Made by a program: the position numbers and the translations under genes
From: a bacterium 1XD42-1
Lineage (GTDB): Bacteria; Bacillota; Clostridia; Oscillospirales; Ruminococcaceae
Direction of reading: 5' to 3'
NCBI GenBank assembly: GCA_003612625.1
Contig: RAZJ01000006.1
Coordinates: 46,280 to 110,279, forward strand
Length of the DNA: 64,000 bases
In this document: positions 16,249-25,382 of the stretch, one piece after another
How positions within the stretch are numbered: the stretch's first letter is position 1
Layout: every line of letters begins with the position of its first letter
Notes under the pieces: model-generated
Database searches by the model: none
Told to the model about the DNA's origin: nothing
The model's input: only the letters and a program-made list of their open reading frames with translations

Positions 16249-17910
16249 ATGGACTATCATGCACTTGCGGATCTTTGTTTTCCACAGATTACCGCAAGCC
16301 CTCAGGAAATTGAAAAAAAATATCCCCCCCGCCCTTTGCCGGAAGGGGCTAAAGTAACCCGGATTGCTCCTTCTCCTACGGGCTTTATGCACCTGGGGAA
16401 TTTGTTCGGCGCCATTGCAGATGAACGGTTGGCCCATCAGTCAGGGGGCGTCTTTTATCTGCGGATTGAAGACACGGATCAGAAGCGGGCCGTCCCCGGG
16501 GCAGTAGAAACAATTTTACGGGTTTTTTCGGATTATGGCCTTCCTTTTGACGAAGGCGCCGGAATAGAGGAAGAAAAAGGGGATTATGGCCCTTACCGCC
16601 AGCGCCGCCGGGCAGAAATTTACCAGACGTTTGCAAAATGGCTGGTAGAACAGGGCAAAGCTTATCCTTGTTTCTGCACCGAAGAAGAACTGGCCCAGCT
16701 CCGCCAGCAGCAGGAAGCCAATAAAGAAAATTTTGGATATTATGGAAAGTATGCAGTTCACCGGGATATGCCTTTTGAAGCGGTAAAGGAAAAAATTACA
16801 AAAGGGGAACCTTTTGTGCTCCGTTTCCGCAGCCCGGGCGATCCCCAGAACCGTGTGAAATTTACGGATTTAGTAAAAGGCAATATGGAATTTCCTGAAA
16901 ACGATCAGGATGTAGTCCTGTTAAAAAGCGACGGGATTCCCACATACCATTTTGCCCATGTGGTTGATGATCACTTAATGGGAACCACCCACGTAGTCCG
17001 CGGGGAAGAATGGCTGGCAACCCTGCCGATCCATTTACAGCTTTTCCAGGCTATGGGCTGGAAGCCGCCGAAATATATCCATACTGCCCAGCTTATGAAG
17101 CTGGACGGAGGGAACAAACGGAAGTTAAGCAAACGGAAAGATCCGGAATTGGCATTGGATTATTATAAAGAGCAAGGGTATTGTGTGGAAGCTGTTAAAG
17201 AATATTTAATGACTTTGCTTAATTCTAATTTTGAGGACTGGCGGAAGGCCAATCCCCAAAGCCCCTTGGAGGATTTTCCCTTTAATACGAAAAAAATGGG
17301 GGTATCCGGCGCCCTATTTGATATTGATAAATTATGTGATGTTTCTAAAAATGTCATTTCCAGAATGGACGCCCAGCAGGTGTATGAATTGCTGGCCCAG
17401 TGGGCAAAAGAATTTGATCCGCCATTTTATGATCTGCTGGCAAGAGATCCGGATTATACCAAACGTATCCTTTCCATTGGAAGGGGCGGCAAAAAACCAC
17501 GGAAAGATATTGCTTTATGGAGCGGCGCAAAAGAATATTTGAATTTCTTCTTTGACGAGCTTTTTACACCGGAATATGACTGGCCGGAAAAAATCCAGCC
17601 AGACGATATTGAGAAAATTTTAAGCCGGTACCAGGATTTGTATGATCCCGCAGACAATGCGGAACAATGGTTTGATAAAGTGAAAAATTTATCGGAAGCT
17701 TTGGGATATACGGCGGATATGAAAGCTTATAAAAAAGATCCGTCTGCTTTTAAAGGCAATGTATCTGATGTAAGCACCGTCTTGCGGATCGCCATAACAG
17801 GCCGCTGTAATTCACCGGATTTGCGGGAAATTATGGAGCTTTTAGGAAAAGAACGTTCAATATGCCGCTTGAACCAGGCGCTGGAAGCTATCAAAGGGGG
17901 GATTTCATGA
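16249..17910 (+). CDS. gltX: Glutamyl-tRNA synthetase
   Basis: A class I aminoacyl-tRNA synthetase of 553 residues charging tRNA-Glu. The start at 16249 ([12 protein letters not shown]) lies 9 bases after AAAGGA; the ATG at 16240 touches that site. The Rossmann fold has the HIGH-type [14 protein letters not shown] and the KMSKS-type loop [27 protein letters not shown] is the usual active-site lid. It is longer than the roughly 485-residue B. subtilis type, with an extended C-terminal anticodon-binding part, as in many Clostridia. The stop overlaps the glnS start. Confidence 0.95.
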   Translation: MDYHALADLCFPQITASPQEIEKKYPPRPLPEGAKVTRIAPSPTGFMHLGNLFGAIADERLAHQSGGVFYLRIEDTDQKRAVPGAVETILRVFSDYGLPFDEGAGIEEEKGDYGPYRQRRRAEIYQTFAKWLVEQGKAYPCFCTEEELAQLRQQQEANKENFGYYGKYAVHRDMPFEAVKEKITKGEPFVLRFRSPGDPQNRVKFTDLVKGNMEFPENDQDVVLLKSDGIPTYHFAHVVDDHLMGTTHVVRGEEWLATLPIHLQLFQAMGWKPPKYIHTAQLMKLDGGNKRKLSKRKDPELALDYYKEQGYCVEAVKEYLMTLLNSNFEDWRKANPQSPLEDFPFNTKKMGVSGALFDIDKLCDVSKNVISRMDAQQVYELLAQWAKEFDPPFYDLLARDPDYTKRILSIGRGGKKPRKDIALWSGAKEYLNFFFDELFTPEYDWPEKIQPDDIEKILSRYQDLYDPADNAEQWFDKVKNLSEALGYTADMKAYKKDPSAFKGNVSDVSTVLRIAITGRCNSPDLREIMELLGKERSICRLNQALEAIKGGIS

Positions 17911-19559
17911 TGGAAACACCATCTAATTTTATTACAGAAATCATTGATGAAGATATTGCAAACGGATTCCAGGATCGCATTCATACCCGTTTCCCGCCGG
18001 AGCCAAATGGGTATCTGCATATTGGCAGCGCAAAAGCCATTTATATTAACTGGTCAACTGCAAAAAAATATAATGGCTTGTTTAACCTGCGTTATGACGA
18101 CACCAATCCGGTTAAAGAAGATACAGAATATGTGGAATCCATTGAGGAAGATTTACGGTGGCTGGGCGCCAATCCGGATGGCATTTATTATGGATCGGAT
18201 TATTTTGACCAGTGCTATGCCTGTGCGGAAAAACTCATCCGGGAAGGGAAAGCTTATGTCTGCGATCTGACGCCGGAGGAAATGCGGGAATACAGAGGAA
18301 CCTTGACTGAGCCGGGAAAAGAAAGTCCTTACCGGAATCGGACGCCGGAAGAAAATCTGGATTTGTTCCACCGGATGAAAAATGGGGAATTTCCCGACGG
18401 GAGCCGTACTTTACGGGCTAAAATTGATATGGCGTCCCCCAATATTAACATGCGGGACCCGGCAATTTACCGGATTGTCCGCGCGAACCACCACCGCCAG
18501 GGGAACAAGTGGTGTATTTATCCTTTATATGATTTTGCCCATCCTATTCAGGATGCCATTGAAGGGATTACCCATTCCCTGTGTTCCATGGAATTTGAAA
18601 ACCATCGGCCATTGTATGAGTGGGTGGTGAATAATACAGACTTCCAGCCAAAGCCGAAACAGAGGGAATTTGCCCGGTTAAATGTTACCCATACGGTTAT
18701 GTCAAAACGGTATCTGCGCCAGCTTGTGGAAGAAGGCCGGGTAGATGGCTGGGATGATCCCCGTATGCCTACTTTATGCGGCCTGCGCCGGAGGGGTTAT
18801 ACGCCTTCTGCGATTTTTGAATTTGTACGCCGGGCAGGGATTGCAAAAGCCAACAGCTTAGTAGACATCCGTTTGCTGGAATACTGCATCCGGGATGAGC
18901 TAAACAGCACAGCCCTCCGCCGTATGGCTGTTTTGGAGCCGCTGAAAGTAGTGATTACGAATTATCCCGAAGGGAAAACAGAAACATTCCCTGTTTCCAA
19001 TAACCCGGTAGATCCGGAAAGCGGTACACGGCAGGTCGCTTTTTCCCGTACTTTATATATCGAAAAAACAGATTTTGCTTTGGAGCCCCCGCCGAAATAC
19101 CAGCGGCTGCGTCTGGGCGGGGAAGTGCGCCTGATGGGAGCCTATTTGATCAAATGTGATGAAGTCATTCAGGATGAATCCGGCCAGGTAACAGAGCTTC
19201 ATTGTACGGCTGATTTGGAAGCCGGAAACGGCAATCCTTTGGATGGACGCAAAGTCCGCGGAACCATCCACTGGGTCAGTGCCAATCATGCCATAGATGG
19301 CGGCTGCATGTTATATGATAATTTGTTTACTTTGGAAAATGTGAATGACGTACCGGAAGGCACTGATTATCTGGATTATCTGAATCCCCAGTCTTTAACG
19401 GAATTAAAAGGCTGCAAATTAGAAGCCAGTTTAGCCCAGGCAAAACCAGGGGATCGGTTCCAATTTGTACGGATGGGTTATTTCTGTGCGGACAGCAGGC
19501 ATCCTGGCAGATTCAACCGGATTGTCACATTGAAAGACAGCTTTAAACCTGAAAAATAA
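17907..19559 (+). CDS. glnS: Glutaminyl-tRNA synthetase
   Basis: A 550-residue class I synthetase attaching glutamine to tRNA-Gln directly. ATGATG follows AAAGGGGGG, and the first ATG overlaps the gltX TGA. The signature HIGH motif is in [17 protein letters not shown], the KMSKS motif is [11 protein letters not shown], and the C-terminal beta-barrels carry [18 protein letters not shown] [14 protein letters not shown]. Many Firmicutes lack GlnRS and use GatCAB instead, so this is a lineage trait. The overlap with gltX suggests that supply of Glu- and Gln-tRNA is set together. Confidence 0.95.
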   Translation: MMETPSNFITEIIDEDIANGFQDRIHTRFPPEPNGYLHIGSAKAIYINWSTAKKYNGLFNLRYDDTNPVKEDTEYVESIEEDLRWLGANPDGIYYGSDYFDQCYACAEKLIREGKAYVCDLTPEEMREYRGTLTEPGKESPYRNRTPEENLDLFHRMKNGEFPDGSRTLRAKIDMASPNINMRDPAIYRIVRANHHRQGNKWCIYPLYDFAHPIQDAIEGITHSLCSMEFENHRPLYEWVVNNTDFQPKPKQREFARLNVTHTVMSKRYLRQLVEEGRVDGWDDPRMPTLCGLRRRGYTPSAIFEFVRRAGIAKANSLVDIRLLEYCIRDELNSTALRRMAVLEPLKVVITNYPEGKTETFPVSNNPVDPESGTRQVAFSRTLYIEKTDFALEPPPKYQRLRLGGEVRLMGAYLIKCDEVIQDESGQVTELHCTADLEAGNGNPLDGRKVRGTIHWVSANHAIDGGCMLYDNLFTLENVNDVPEGTDYLDYLNPQSLTELKGCKLEASLAQAKPGDRFQFVRMGYFCADSRHPGRFNRIVTLKDSFKPEK

Positions 19560-19580
19560 AAGAGGCAGGAGGAACAATCA

Positions 19581-20291
19581 ATGAAAATTCCTGGCATAGA
19601 TATGGCAGCCCAAGGGACTGCTGCCGCGGCAAAGCCAGCAGCAAAACCTGCTACTGGTTTTGCCAAGCAGATGGCATATGCAATGGAAAAAAATATGGGT
19701 GCTGATTTGGAACCCATTTTTGAAAAAGCTGCCAAACAATATGGAGTGCCAAAGGATTTATTACAGGCGATTGGTTTCCATGAATCCGGCTATCAGGCTG
19801 GCGCTGTTTCCAGTGCCGGGGCCATGGGGATTATGCAGCTTATGCCTGCAACGGCCCAGACAATGGGGGTAGCCGATCCTTATGATGCGGAACAGAATAT
19901 TATGGGCGGGGCAAAGCTGCTGGGACAGTATGCCAAACAATATGACGGGGATTTAAAGCTGATGTTAGCTGCTTATGGGGCTGGCAGCGGTGCTGTTGCC
20001 AAATATAACGGGGTACCGCCTTATCAGGAAACAAAACAATTTGTAGAAGATATTATGTCCGTAGTAGATGAAAAGATCATGAGCCAAACCGAAGAACCAC
20101 AGGAACCGGTTTATCAGGAATATCCTTCTTTATGGAACGAAATGCGGAATTTCTCAGCATATACGCCTACGGATTATGAAATTTTCCTTTCCTGTATGCT
20201 TTCCATGCAAAGCACTGATCTTTTAACGCCTTTGGATGAACAAAAAGAAAGACATCAGAATTTTAATCCTTACTTATTCTATCTGGGATAA
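19581..20291 (+). CDS. Soluble lytic transglycosylase-like (SLT domain) protein
   Basis: A 236-residue protein with an SLT goose-lysozyme-like domain (about residues 45-165) that cleaves peptidoglycan glycan strands. The catalytic Glu is in IGFHESGYQ; SSAGAMGIMQLMPATAQ and LMLAAYGAGSGAVAKYNG are the other family motifs. There is no signal peptide or membrane segment; the N-terminus is Ala/Pro-rich. This fits either non-classical export or export through the flagellar apparatus, as for flagellar muramidases. The C-terminal 70 residues are unrecognised. AGGAGG precedes the start; it follows glnS by 21 bp. Confidence 0.83.
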   Translation: MKIPGIDMAAQGTAAAAKPAAKPATGFAKQMAYAMEKNMGADLEPIFEKAAKQYGVPKDLLQAIGFHESGYQAGAVSSAGAMGIMQLMPATAQTMGVADPYDAEQNIMGGAKLLGQYAKQYDGDLKLMLAAYGAGSGAVAKYNGVPPYQETKQFVEDIMSVVDEKIMSQTEEPQEPVYQEYPSLWNEMRNFSAYTPTDYEIFLSCMLSMQSTDLLTPLDEQKERHQNFNPYLFYLG

Positions 20292-20297
20292 AAAACG

Positions 20298-20330
20298 TTA
20301 CGGCGGAAGGAGTTTGCCTTTCCGCCGTAA
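20298..20330 (+). other. Perfect 11-bp-arm hairpin before asnA
   Basis: TTACGGCGGAA and TTCCGCCGTAA enclose an 11-base loop, with no T run after it. It lies between the transglycosylase stop and the first asnA ATG and could be an RNA processing or attenuation element. Confidence 0.6.
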
Positions 20331-20333
20331 TAT

Positions 20334-21377
20334 ATGTTTACTATGAAAGAGATGAGAGAAGCAATGTCTGTGGAGAATCTGATCCTGCCAAAAAGTTATT
20401 TTTCAAAATTAAACATTATAGAAACGGAAATTGCCATTAAACTGGTGAAGGACACCTTTGAAAGAAGTTTAGCCCAGGCTTTGAACTTAACCCGTGTTTC
20501 AGCACCTTTGTTTGTAAGGCCGGAAACCGGTCTGAATGATGATTTGAATGGTGTGGAGCGTCCGGTGGAATTTGATGTGCCGGATATTCAGGCCCAAGTA
20601 CAGGTTGTCCATTCTTTGGCCAAATGGAAACGGATGGCTTTAGGGCGGTATGGCTTTGCACCGGGCACCGGGCTTTATACCGATATGGATGCTATCCGCC
20701 GGGATGAATCATTGGATAACCTCCATTCCATTTATGTGGACCAATGGGACTGGGAACGGGTCATTACCCGGGAAGAACGCTGCATGGAAACACTGTATAC
20801 CGCAGCCGGTTCCATTTTAGACGCCCTGCGGGAAACACAGAAAACTGTCTGTGATGCCTTTAGTGCTTTGGAGCGCTTTTTGCCCCAGGAGCCTGTCTTT
20901 TTAACCACACAGGAATTGGAAGACGCTTATCCGGAGCTGACGCCCAAGCAGAGGGAAGATGCTGCTGCTAAAAAATATGGCGCGGTCTTTTTAACCCAGA
21001 TTGGCGGCAGGCTCCAAAGCGGCAAACCCCATGACGGCCGCGCACCGGATTATGATGACTGGGCCATGAATGGGGATCTTTTAATTTGGTATCCGGTATT
21101 AAATCGAGCTGTGGAATTATCTTCTATGGGAATCCGTGTAGATGCTGCCGCCATGAAACGGCAGTTGGAACTGGCAGGATGCCAAAACCGGGCAGAACTT
21201 CCTTTCCACCAGCAGGTATTAAGCAATGCACTGCCTTTGACTATGGGAGGCGGCATTGGCCAGAGCCGGATTTGTATGGTTTTATTGCAAAAAGCCCATA
21301 TCGGGGAAGTCCAGGCTTCCATCTGGCCCGATGCCATGATGGATGCCTGCGCAGCTTCCGGGATACATTTATTATAA
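20334..21377 (+). CDS. asnA: Aspartate-ammonia ligase (asparagine synthetase A)
   Basis: A 347-residue class II synthetase-like enzyme making asparagine from aspartate, ammonia and ATP. NLTRVSAPLFVRPETGLND, DLNGVERPVEFDVPD, KWKRMALGRYGF, SIYVDQWDWE and the C-terminal TMGGGIGQSRICMVLL are family signatures. The first ATG has no ribosome site at a normal distance; a start at 20364 (MSVENLILPKSYFS, 337 aa) fits family length and has a weak GAGAG. It is last before a terminator hairpin. Confidence 0.93.
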   Translation: MFTMKEMREAMSVENLILPKSYFSKLNIIETEIAIKLVKDTFERSLAQALNLTRVSAPLFVRPETGLNDDLNGVERPVEFDVPDIQAQVQVVHSLAKWKRMALGRYGFAPGTGLYTDMDAIRRDESLDNLHSIYVDQWDWERVITREERCMETLYTAAGSILDALRETQKTVCDAFSALERFLPQEPVFLTTQELEDAYPELTPKQREDAAAKKYGAVFLTQIGGRLQSGKPHDGRAPDYDDWAMNGDLLIWYPVLNRAVELSSMGIRVDAAAMKRQLELAGCQNRAELPFHQQVLSNALPLTMGGGIGQSRICMVLLQKAHIGEVQASIWPDAMMDACAASGIHLL

Positions 21378-21400
21378 AAATTTTCAAATACAAAGAAAAC

Positions 21401-21425
21401 GGGCCGGATGATGCGCATCCGGCCC
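21401..21425. terminator. GC-rich hairpin after asnA
   Basis: GGGCCGGATG and CATCCGGCCC, perfect 10-bp stem, 5-base loop. The plus-strand tail AAAATTTGTTT is weak; the minus-strand tail GTTTTCTTT is better. It lies between convergent genes. Confidence 0.65.
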
Positions 21426-21619
21426 AAAATTTGTTTGAGGTGTGTTTTGAGGAGGGTAGAGATACTCAAAATATTTGCGGCTAATCTTGAGTACACCTTT
21501 ATTATATCCATTTCCTCAAAAAGTTTGTGAATTACCTATGTACGAACCGTAAAAAATAGTTTGATTTTCTCTGAATAAATTATTTTAAAATTTGTTTGAT
21601 TTATTCCTGATTTTTCCTG

Positions 21620-24190
21620 TTATTGCCTGTCCGCCGGAAGGGAAGGGTTGGGTCCTAACATGGATAAATAGCGGCTCGGCTGGCAGGACCGCCCTTTCTC
21701 ATTCCGGTGGGACCAGCTTAAATATAAGCCTTTTTTTGCCCGGGTAATGGATACATAAAAAACCCGCCGTTCTTCCCGGTCATTTTTAGAAATTAAGGTT
21801 TGATAGGATGGAAAAACCCCTTCCTGAAGCATAGGCATAAAAACATAATCAAATTCACATCCTTTTGACTGGTGGATGGTAATAACAGGGATTTTGTTTT
21901 GGGATTTCCCCAGCCGGTCCAGTTCTCCGGTGGTTAAGGCGGTCAGCTCCAAAAGCTCCGCTGCCTGCCGGGGAAGGGGCAAAGCAGGATTGGCGAAATC
22001 TTCCGCAAAATCCCGCAAAAGCAGTAAATTTGCCTGTTCTGACGGGGAGGCCGAAGCGCTAAGGCCAAAAACCGTGTCAATCCGTTCTATCAGTCCAGAT
22101 GTAGTAACAGGAGGATCATAACGCAAGGCATTCATTTTTTCCAGGAGGGAGCCAAACCGGGGGCCGTATTTTTTATAGCATCCCCGCCGCTGTTCGGTAG
22201 AGGGAATCAAAAATGTTTCTGTCAGTTTTATCAATACGCCTGCCGTAGCGAGAATATCGTCCATTGCGTTATGGGACGGAGTGTAAACCTTCAGATCGGC
22301 GGCAACAGTGGAAAGCTTATGGTTTTCCAGCTTTGTCAGAAAACGCCGGGATAAATCCAGCGTATCGTACCAAAGATTTTCAAAAGGGCGGGATATGGAA
22401 TGACGTTTTAAATTGGCCGCTGTAATGGTCATATCAAACCGCACATTATGCCCTACAATAGTACAGCCGGACACAAAATCTAAAAAAGCTTCTAAAGCAA
22501 TGGCAGGTTCCATTCCGTGTTCCGCTAAATAGGCATCTGAAAAACCATGGACTTTTTCAGAATCCCCCACTGGCTTACTGGGGAGCAGAAACCGTTCAAA
22601 CCGTTCTTTTTCGGTGCCGTCCGGATTTAACCGGATGGCTGCCATTTGAATCACATCATCTTCCTCCGGATTGGTACCGGTCGATTCCACATCAAATACA
22701 ACAACCTTCCCCGCATCTAAAGCATCCAGCAAAGGCCCGAAAAAATCCCCTGTACCCAGGGTGCGCCGGTCTAAAAAGTCAGTGAAACAGACGCTTGGGC
22801 AGTCTGATAAAATATTTTTCAAGGTGGCAGAACCTATCCCGCACCGCCGGACAGCAATCCGCCGTAAGCTTTCCCCGTCAAAGGCATCTAAAAATAAACG
22901 CAGGCAGGCTAATGCGTCTTTTACCTCCGGACGCCGGAACAAGCGCAGCTCATCAGCTAACATGAAACGCAGGCCGCTTTGTCCGTTTTTTAACCGCTGC
23001 AATTTTAGTAATTCACAGATAGTTTTACAGGCGGCGTTGTTGCGGGTCAGAATTGCGCACCGGGACAAATCTTCCAGCCCCAGGGCTTCTATCTGGCGGT
23101 AGATCCAGGCGGTTTCCTCTTCCGGATCGGGGAAATCTTCCTGAATGATTTCCTGGCAGCTTGGAAGGCTTGGGTCCAGCCTGCTGCCATAGCCCTGCCG
23201 GAAAGCATGAAACCGGTAGTTGGATGCTAAATCTGCCAACTGCTGGCTGCACCGGTAGTTCTGTGTAAACTGGATGGTGACAGGGGAAAACCGTTCCTGA
23301 AATGCCTGGATTAAAGCTTCCGGATTGGAACCCCGCCATTCATAAATCGTCTGGTTAAAATCTCCGCAGAGCATCAGCTTTGCCTGTGCGCAGAAGGTTT
23401 CTAAAAAGTGATATTCGGTCAGGCTCATATCCTGGGCTTCGTCCACATGGATATAGTGGAACCGCTCTGACCATATAGACTGCATTTCCGGCTCACACAT
23501 CAGCCGGTGTGCATTCACCAATAAGTCGGAAAAATCTAAGAGATTGCTTTCCCGTAGCTTCCGGTTGTATAGATTTGTAATAGAAGCCCCATACTTCCAT
23601 AGGAACTGGAGAAATTTTGTATCTATCGTATGTTCGTAAGTCTGGCAGATGGCTTCAACGGCTGGCCGGTTCTGAGTAAAAAGGGCTTCAACTGCCTGAC
23701 GGCAGCTTTCCTGGGGCGCCGTTAGCTGCCGTTCCTTTACTAAGCCGGTGAATTTTTGCAAAATGCCTGCGGCACGGTTGTCCAGTTCCCGTCCTGAAAT
23801 TTCCCGGACAACAGCCCGGATACTTTCCAAAGCATCTTCTTCATCGCAGACCATAAAGTCCCTGCCGAAATCCCGGAGGGATTCCGGCGCCCGGCGCAGC
23901 AGCCAGGCACAGAAGCTGTGGATGGTGCGGATGGTTACATCCTGGGCGGCAGGCCCGGCAGTAGCTTCCACCCGCTGGGACATTTCACGACAGGCACGGT
24001 TGGTAAAGGTTAAACATAGGATTTCTTCCGGTTTCACGCCGGAACCCAATAAAAAAGCAACCCGTGCAGCTAAAGAACCTGTTTTCCCAGTTCCTGCTCC
24101 AGCTAAAAGCAGAATACTGTCTGTCAGGTTTTCAACAGCCGACCGTTGCTGTTCATTTAATGTGAGGGTGAAAGAAGGTGTTGTAATCAT
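21620..24190 (-). CDS. UvrD-like helicase with inserted DnaQ-type exonuclease domain
   Basis: An 856-residue SF1A helicase. Walker A GAGTGKT is at residues 31-37, TFTNRACREM follows, DEAQD (motif II) at 250-254, QNYRC near 310, and the last helicase motifs TIHQSKGCEFDYVF (about 770) and RRVFYVSITRAK (about 805). Between them, at about 490-655, lies a DEDDh 3'-5' exonuclease: VVFDVESTGTN (Asp500, Glu502), VGHNVRFDM (Asp586) and HNAMDD (His640, Asp644). This is the PolC/DnaQ fold placed inside the helicase chain. It probably unwinds and trims DNA in repair. It stands alone, with a terminator between it and xpt. Confidence 0.9.
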   Translation of the reverse strand: MITTPSFTLTLNEQQRSAVENLTDSILLLAGAGTGKTGSLAARVAFLLGSGVKPEEILCLTFTNRACREMSQRVEATAGPAAQDVTIRTIHSFCAWLLRRAPESLRDFGRDFMVCDEEDALESIRAVVREISGRELDNRAAGILQKFTGLVKERQLTAPQESCRQAVEALFTQNRPAVEAICQTYEHTIDTKFLQFLWKYGASITNLYNRKLRESNLLDFSDLLVNAHRLMCEPEMQSIWSERFHYIHVDEAQDMSLTEYHFLETFCAQAKLMLCGDFNQTIYEWRGSNPEALIQAFQERFSPVTIQFTQNYRCSQQLADLASNYRFHAFRQGYGSRLDPSLPSCQEIIQEDFPDPEEETAWIYRQIEALGLEDLSRCAILTRNNAACKTICELLKLQRLKNGQSGLRFMLADELRLFRRPEVKDALACLRLFLDAFDGESLRRIAVRRCGIGSATLKNILSDCPSVCFTDFLDRRTLGTGDFFGPLLDALDAGKVVVFDVESTGTNPEEDDVIQMAAIRLNPDGTEKERFERFLLPSKPVGDSEKVHGFSDAYLAEHGMEPAIALEAFLDFVSGCTIVGHNVRFDMTITAANLKRHSISRPFENLWYDTLDLSRRFLTKLENHKLSTVAADLKVYTPSHNAMDDILATAGVLIKLTETFLIPSTEQRRGCYKKYGPRFGSLLEKMNALRYDPPVTTSGLIERIDTVFGLSASASPSEQANLLLLRDFAEDFANPALPLPRQAAELLELTALTTGELDRLGKSQNKIPVITIHQSKGCEFDYVFMPMLQEGVFPSYQTLISKNDREERRVFYVSITRAKKGLYLSWSHRNEKGRSCQPSRYLSMLGPNPSLPADRQ

Positions 24191-24225
24191 GTTTTTCTCT
24201 CCTGTGTTGTCACAAAAAGTTTTTT

Positions 24226-24275
24226 AGAAAAAGTCTTTCCCGGCAAGGCAGAACCCTTTCCAGCCGGAAAAGACA
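24226..24275 (-). terminator. Intrinsic terminator of xpt
   Basis: On the minus strand, GTCTTTTCCGGC pairs with GCCGGGAAAGAC, then TTTTTC. It lies between xpt and the helicase. Confidence 0.75.
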
Positions 24276-24445
24276 ATTTCTACATTTTGGAATATGACGA
24301 CAAATTATAACAGGGTTCCTGTATCAACGCCAGATTCTCTGAAAAATAGTGGGGCTGAAAAGAAACTGTTTCAAACCGATTCCGCAGTCATAACCGCAGA
24401 TGGGAAAAGGGGTTGGATACAAGTTTTTATTCTTTACAGAGGGTT

Positions 24446-25024
24446 TTAATTGCGGAAATTGATTTCTCCTGTGGTGCTGTCCATGGAGTCAATAATGGCT
24501 AAGGATTCTACCCGGATGCCCCGGTTCCGAATGAGGCTGCCGCCATCCTGGAACCCTTTTTCAATGACAATGCCGGCCCCGACTAAGGTAGCGCCTGCAT
24601 CCAGGACCAAAGAACACAAGCCCGATAAAGCACTGCCTTTGGCTAAAAAGTCGTCAATTAAAAGGATTCGATCTTCTGCTTTCAAGAATTTTTTGGAAAC
24701 AATAATGTCATAAACCCGGCCGTGAGTAAAGCTTTCCACACGGGAGGTATAAACTTCCCCGTCTATATTTTTGGTTTGGGTCTTTTTAGCGAATACCACT
24801 GGCACGCCAAAATACTGTCCTGTCATACAGGCCACCCCAATGCCGGAAGCTTCAATGGTCAGGATTTTTGTAACATTTTCTTTTTCAAACAGCCGCTTAA
24901 ATTCCTTGCCGATTTCACCAAATAAGACGGTATCCATTTGGTGGTTTAAAAAACTGTCAACTTTTAATACATTCCCATCTTTTACAACGCCATCTTTTAA
25001 AATTCTTTGCTTTAGAAGTTCCAT
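24446..25024 (-). CDS. xpt: Xanthine phosphoribosyltransferase
   Basis: A 192-residue type I PRTase converting xanthine and PRPP to XMP for purine salvage. The PRPP-binding motif is RILLIDDFLAKGSALSGL. The upstream TIEASGIGVA and VVFAKKTQTKN, and the C-terminal GIVIEKGFQDGG, match B. subtilis Xpt closely. Length is normal. In many Firmicutes xpt follows a guanine riboswitch; none is visible in this leader. Instead a sigma-A promoter and a dyad (25046-25065) sit upstream, suggesting protein-based control. Confidence 0.95.
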   Translation of the reverse strand: MELLKQRILKDGVVKDGNVLKVDSFLNHQMDTVLFGEIGKEFKRLFEKENVTKILTIEASGIGVACMTGQYFGVPVVFAKKTQTKNIDGEVYTSRVESFTHGRVYDIIVSKKFLKAEDRILLIDDFLAKGSALSGLCSLVLDAGATLVGAGIVIEKGFQDGGSLIRNRGIRVESLAIIDSMDSTTGEINFRN

Positions 25025-25045
25025 TTTCTACTATCCTCCACACAG

Positions 25046-25065
25046 TTTTATTACCGGTAACAAAA
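25046..25065. promoter_or_regulatory. Operator-like dyad in the xpt leader
   Basis: TTACCGGTAA, a perfect 10-bp palindrome, is extended to TTTT-x-palindrome-x-AAAA. It lies about 12-31 bases downstream of the predicted RNA start, a position suited to a repressor. Confidence 0.5.
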
Positions 25066-25083
25066 AATTTTTCCTTGTGTTTT

Positions 25084-25112
25084 AGTTTACAGGAATTTCT
25101 CAACCGGTGCAA
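25084..25112 (-). promoter_or_regulatory. Sigma-A promoter for xpt
   Basis: Minus-strand TTGCAC, 17 bp, TAAACT. Confidence 0.7.
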
Positions 25113-25264
25113 GCGGGAAAACGAAGAAAGAAAAGAATCTTGTCGAAATCTATTGTCTTTTACAAAAAAGGAAGAAAAATCGCGTAAATTTTCTAAAAAT
25201 GGAGCTTTTTTATGATAATGGGGAATAGGCAGGCTAAAAATTTCGGAAATTTCTTGAAATCCCC

Positions 25265-25293
25265 TTGCAATTAAAGTAACATGACAGTATAAT
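25265..25293 (+). promoter_or_regulatory. Sigma-A promoter for the acyl-CoA synthetase
   Basis: TTGCAA, 17 bp, TATAAT. The -35 is preceded by CCCC. The leader of about 85 bases has repeated CATATMATATAG-like words of unknown meaning. Confidence 0.8.
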
Positions 25294-25382
25294 AATGGAA
25301 AGGTTCTTCTGCAACATATCATATAGAGTTTAAAACGACATAACATATAGGGTGCATGAATATACGGTAAAGGATGGTTCAC

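Noticed and set aside
25025..25382. Purine riboswitch before xpt
   Set aside because: The conserved GTTTCTACC and CCGTAAA loops of the aptamer are absent on the minus strand; promoter and a short dyad explain the leader.
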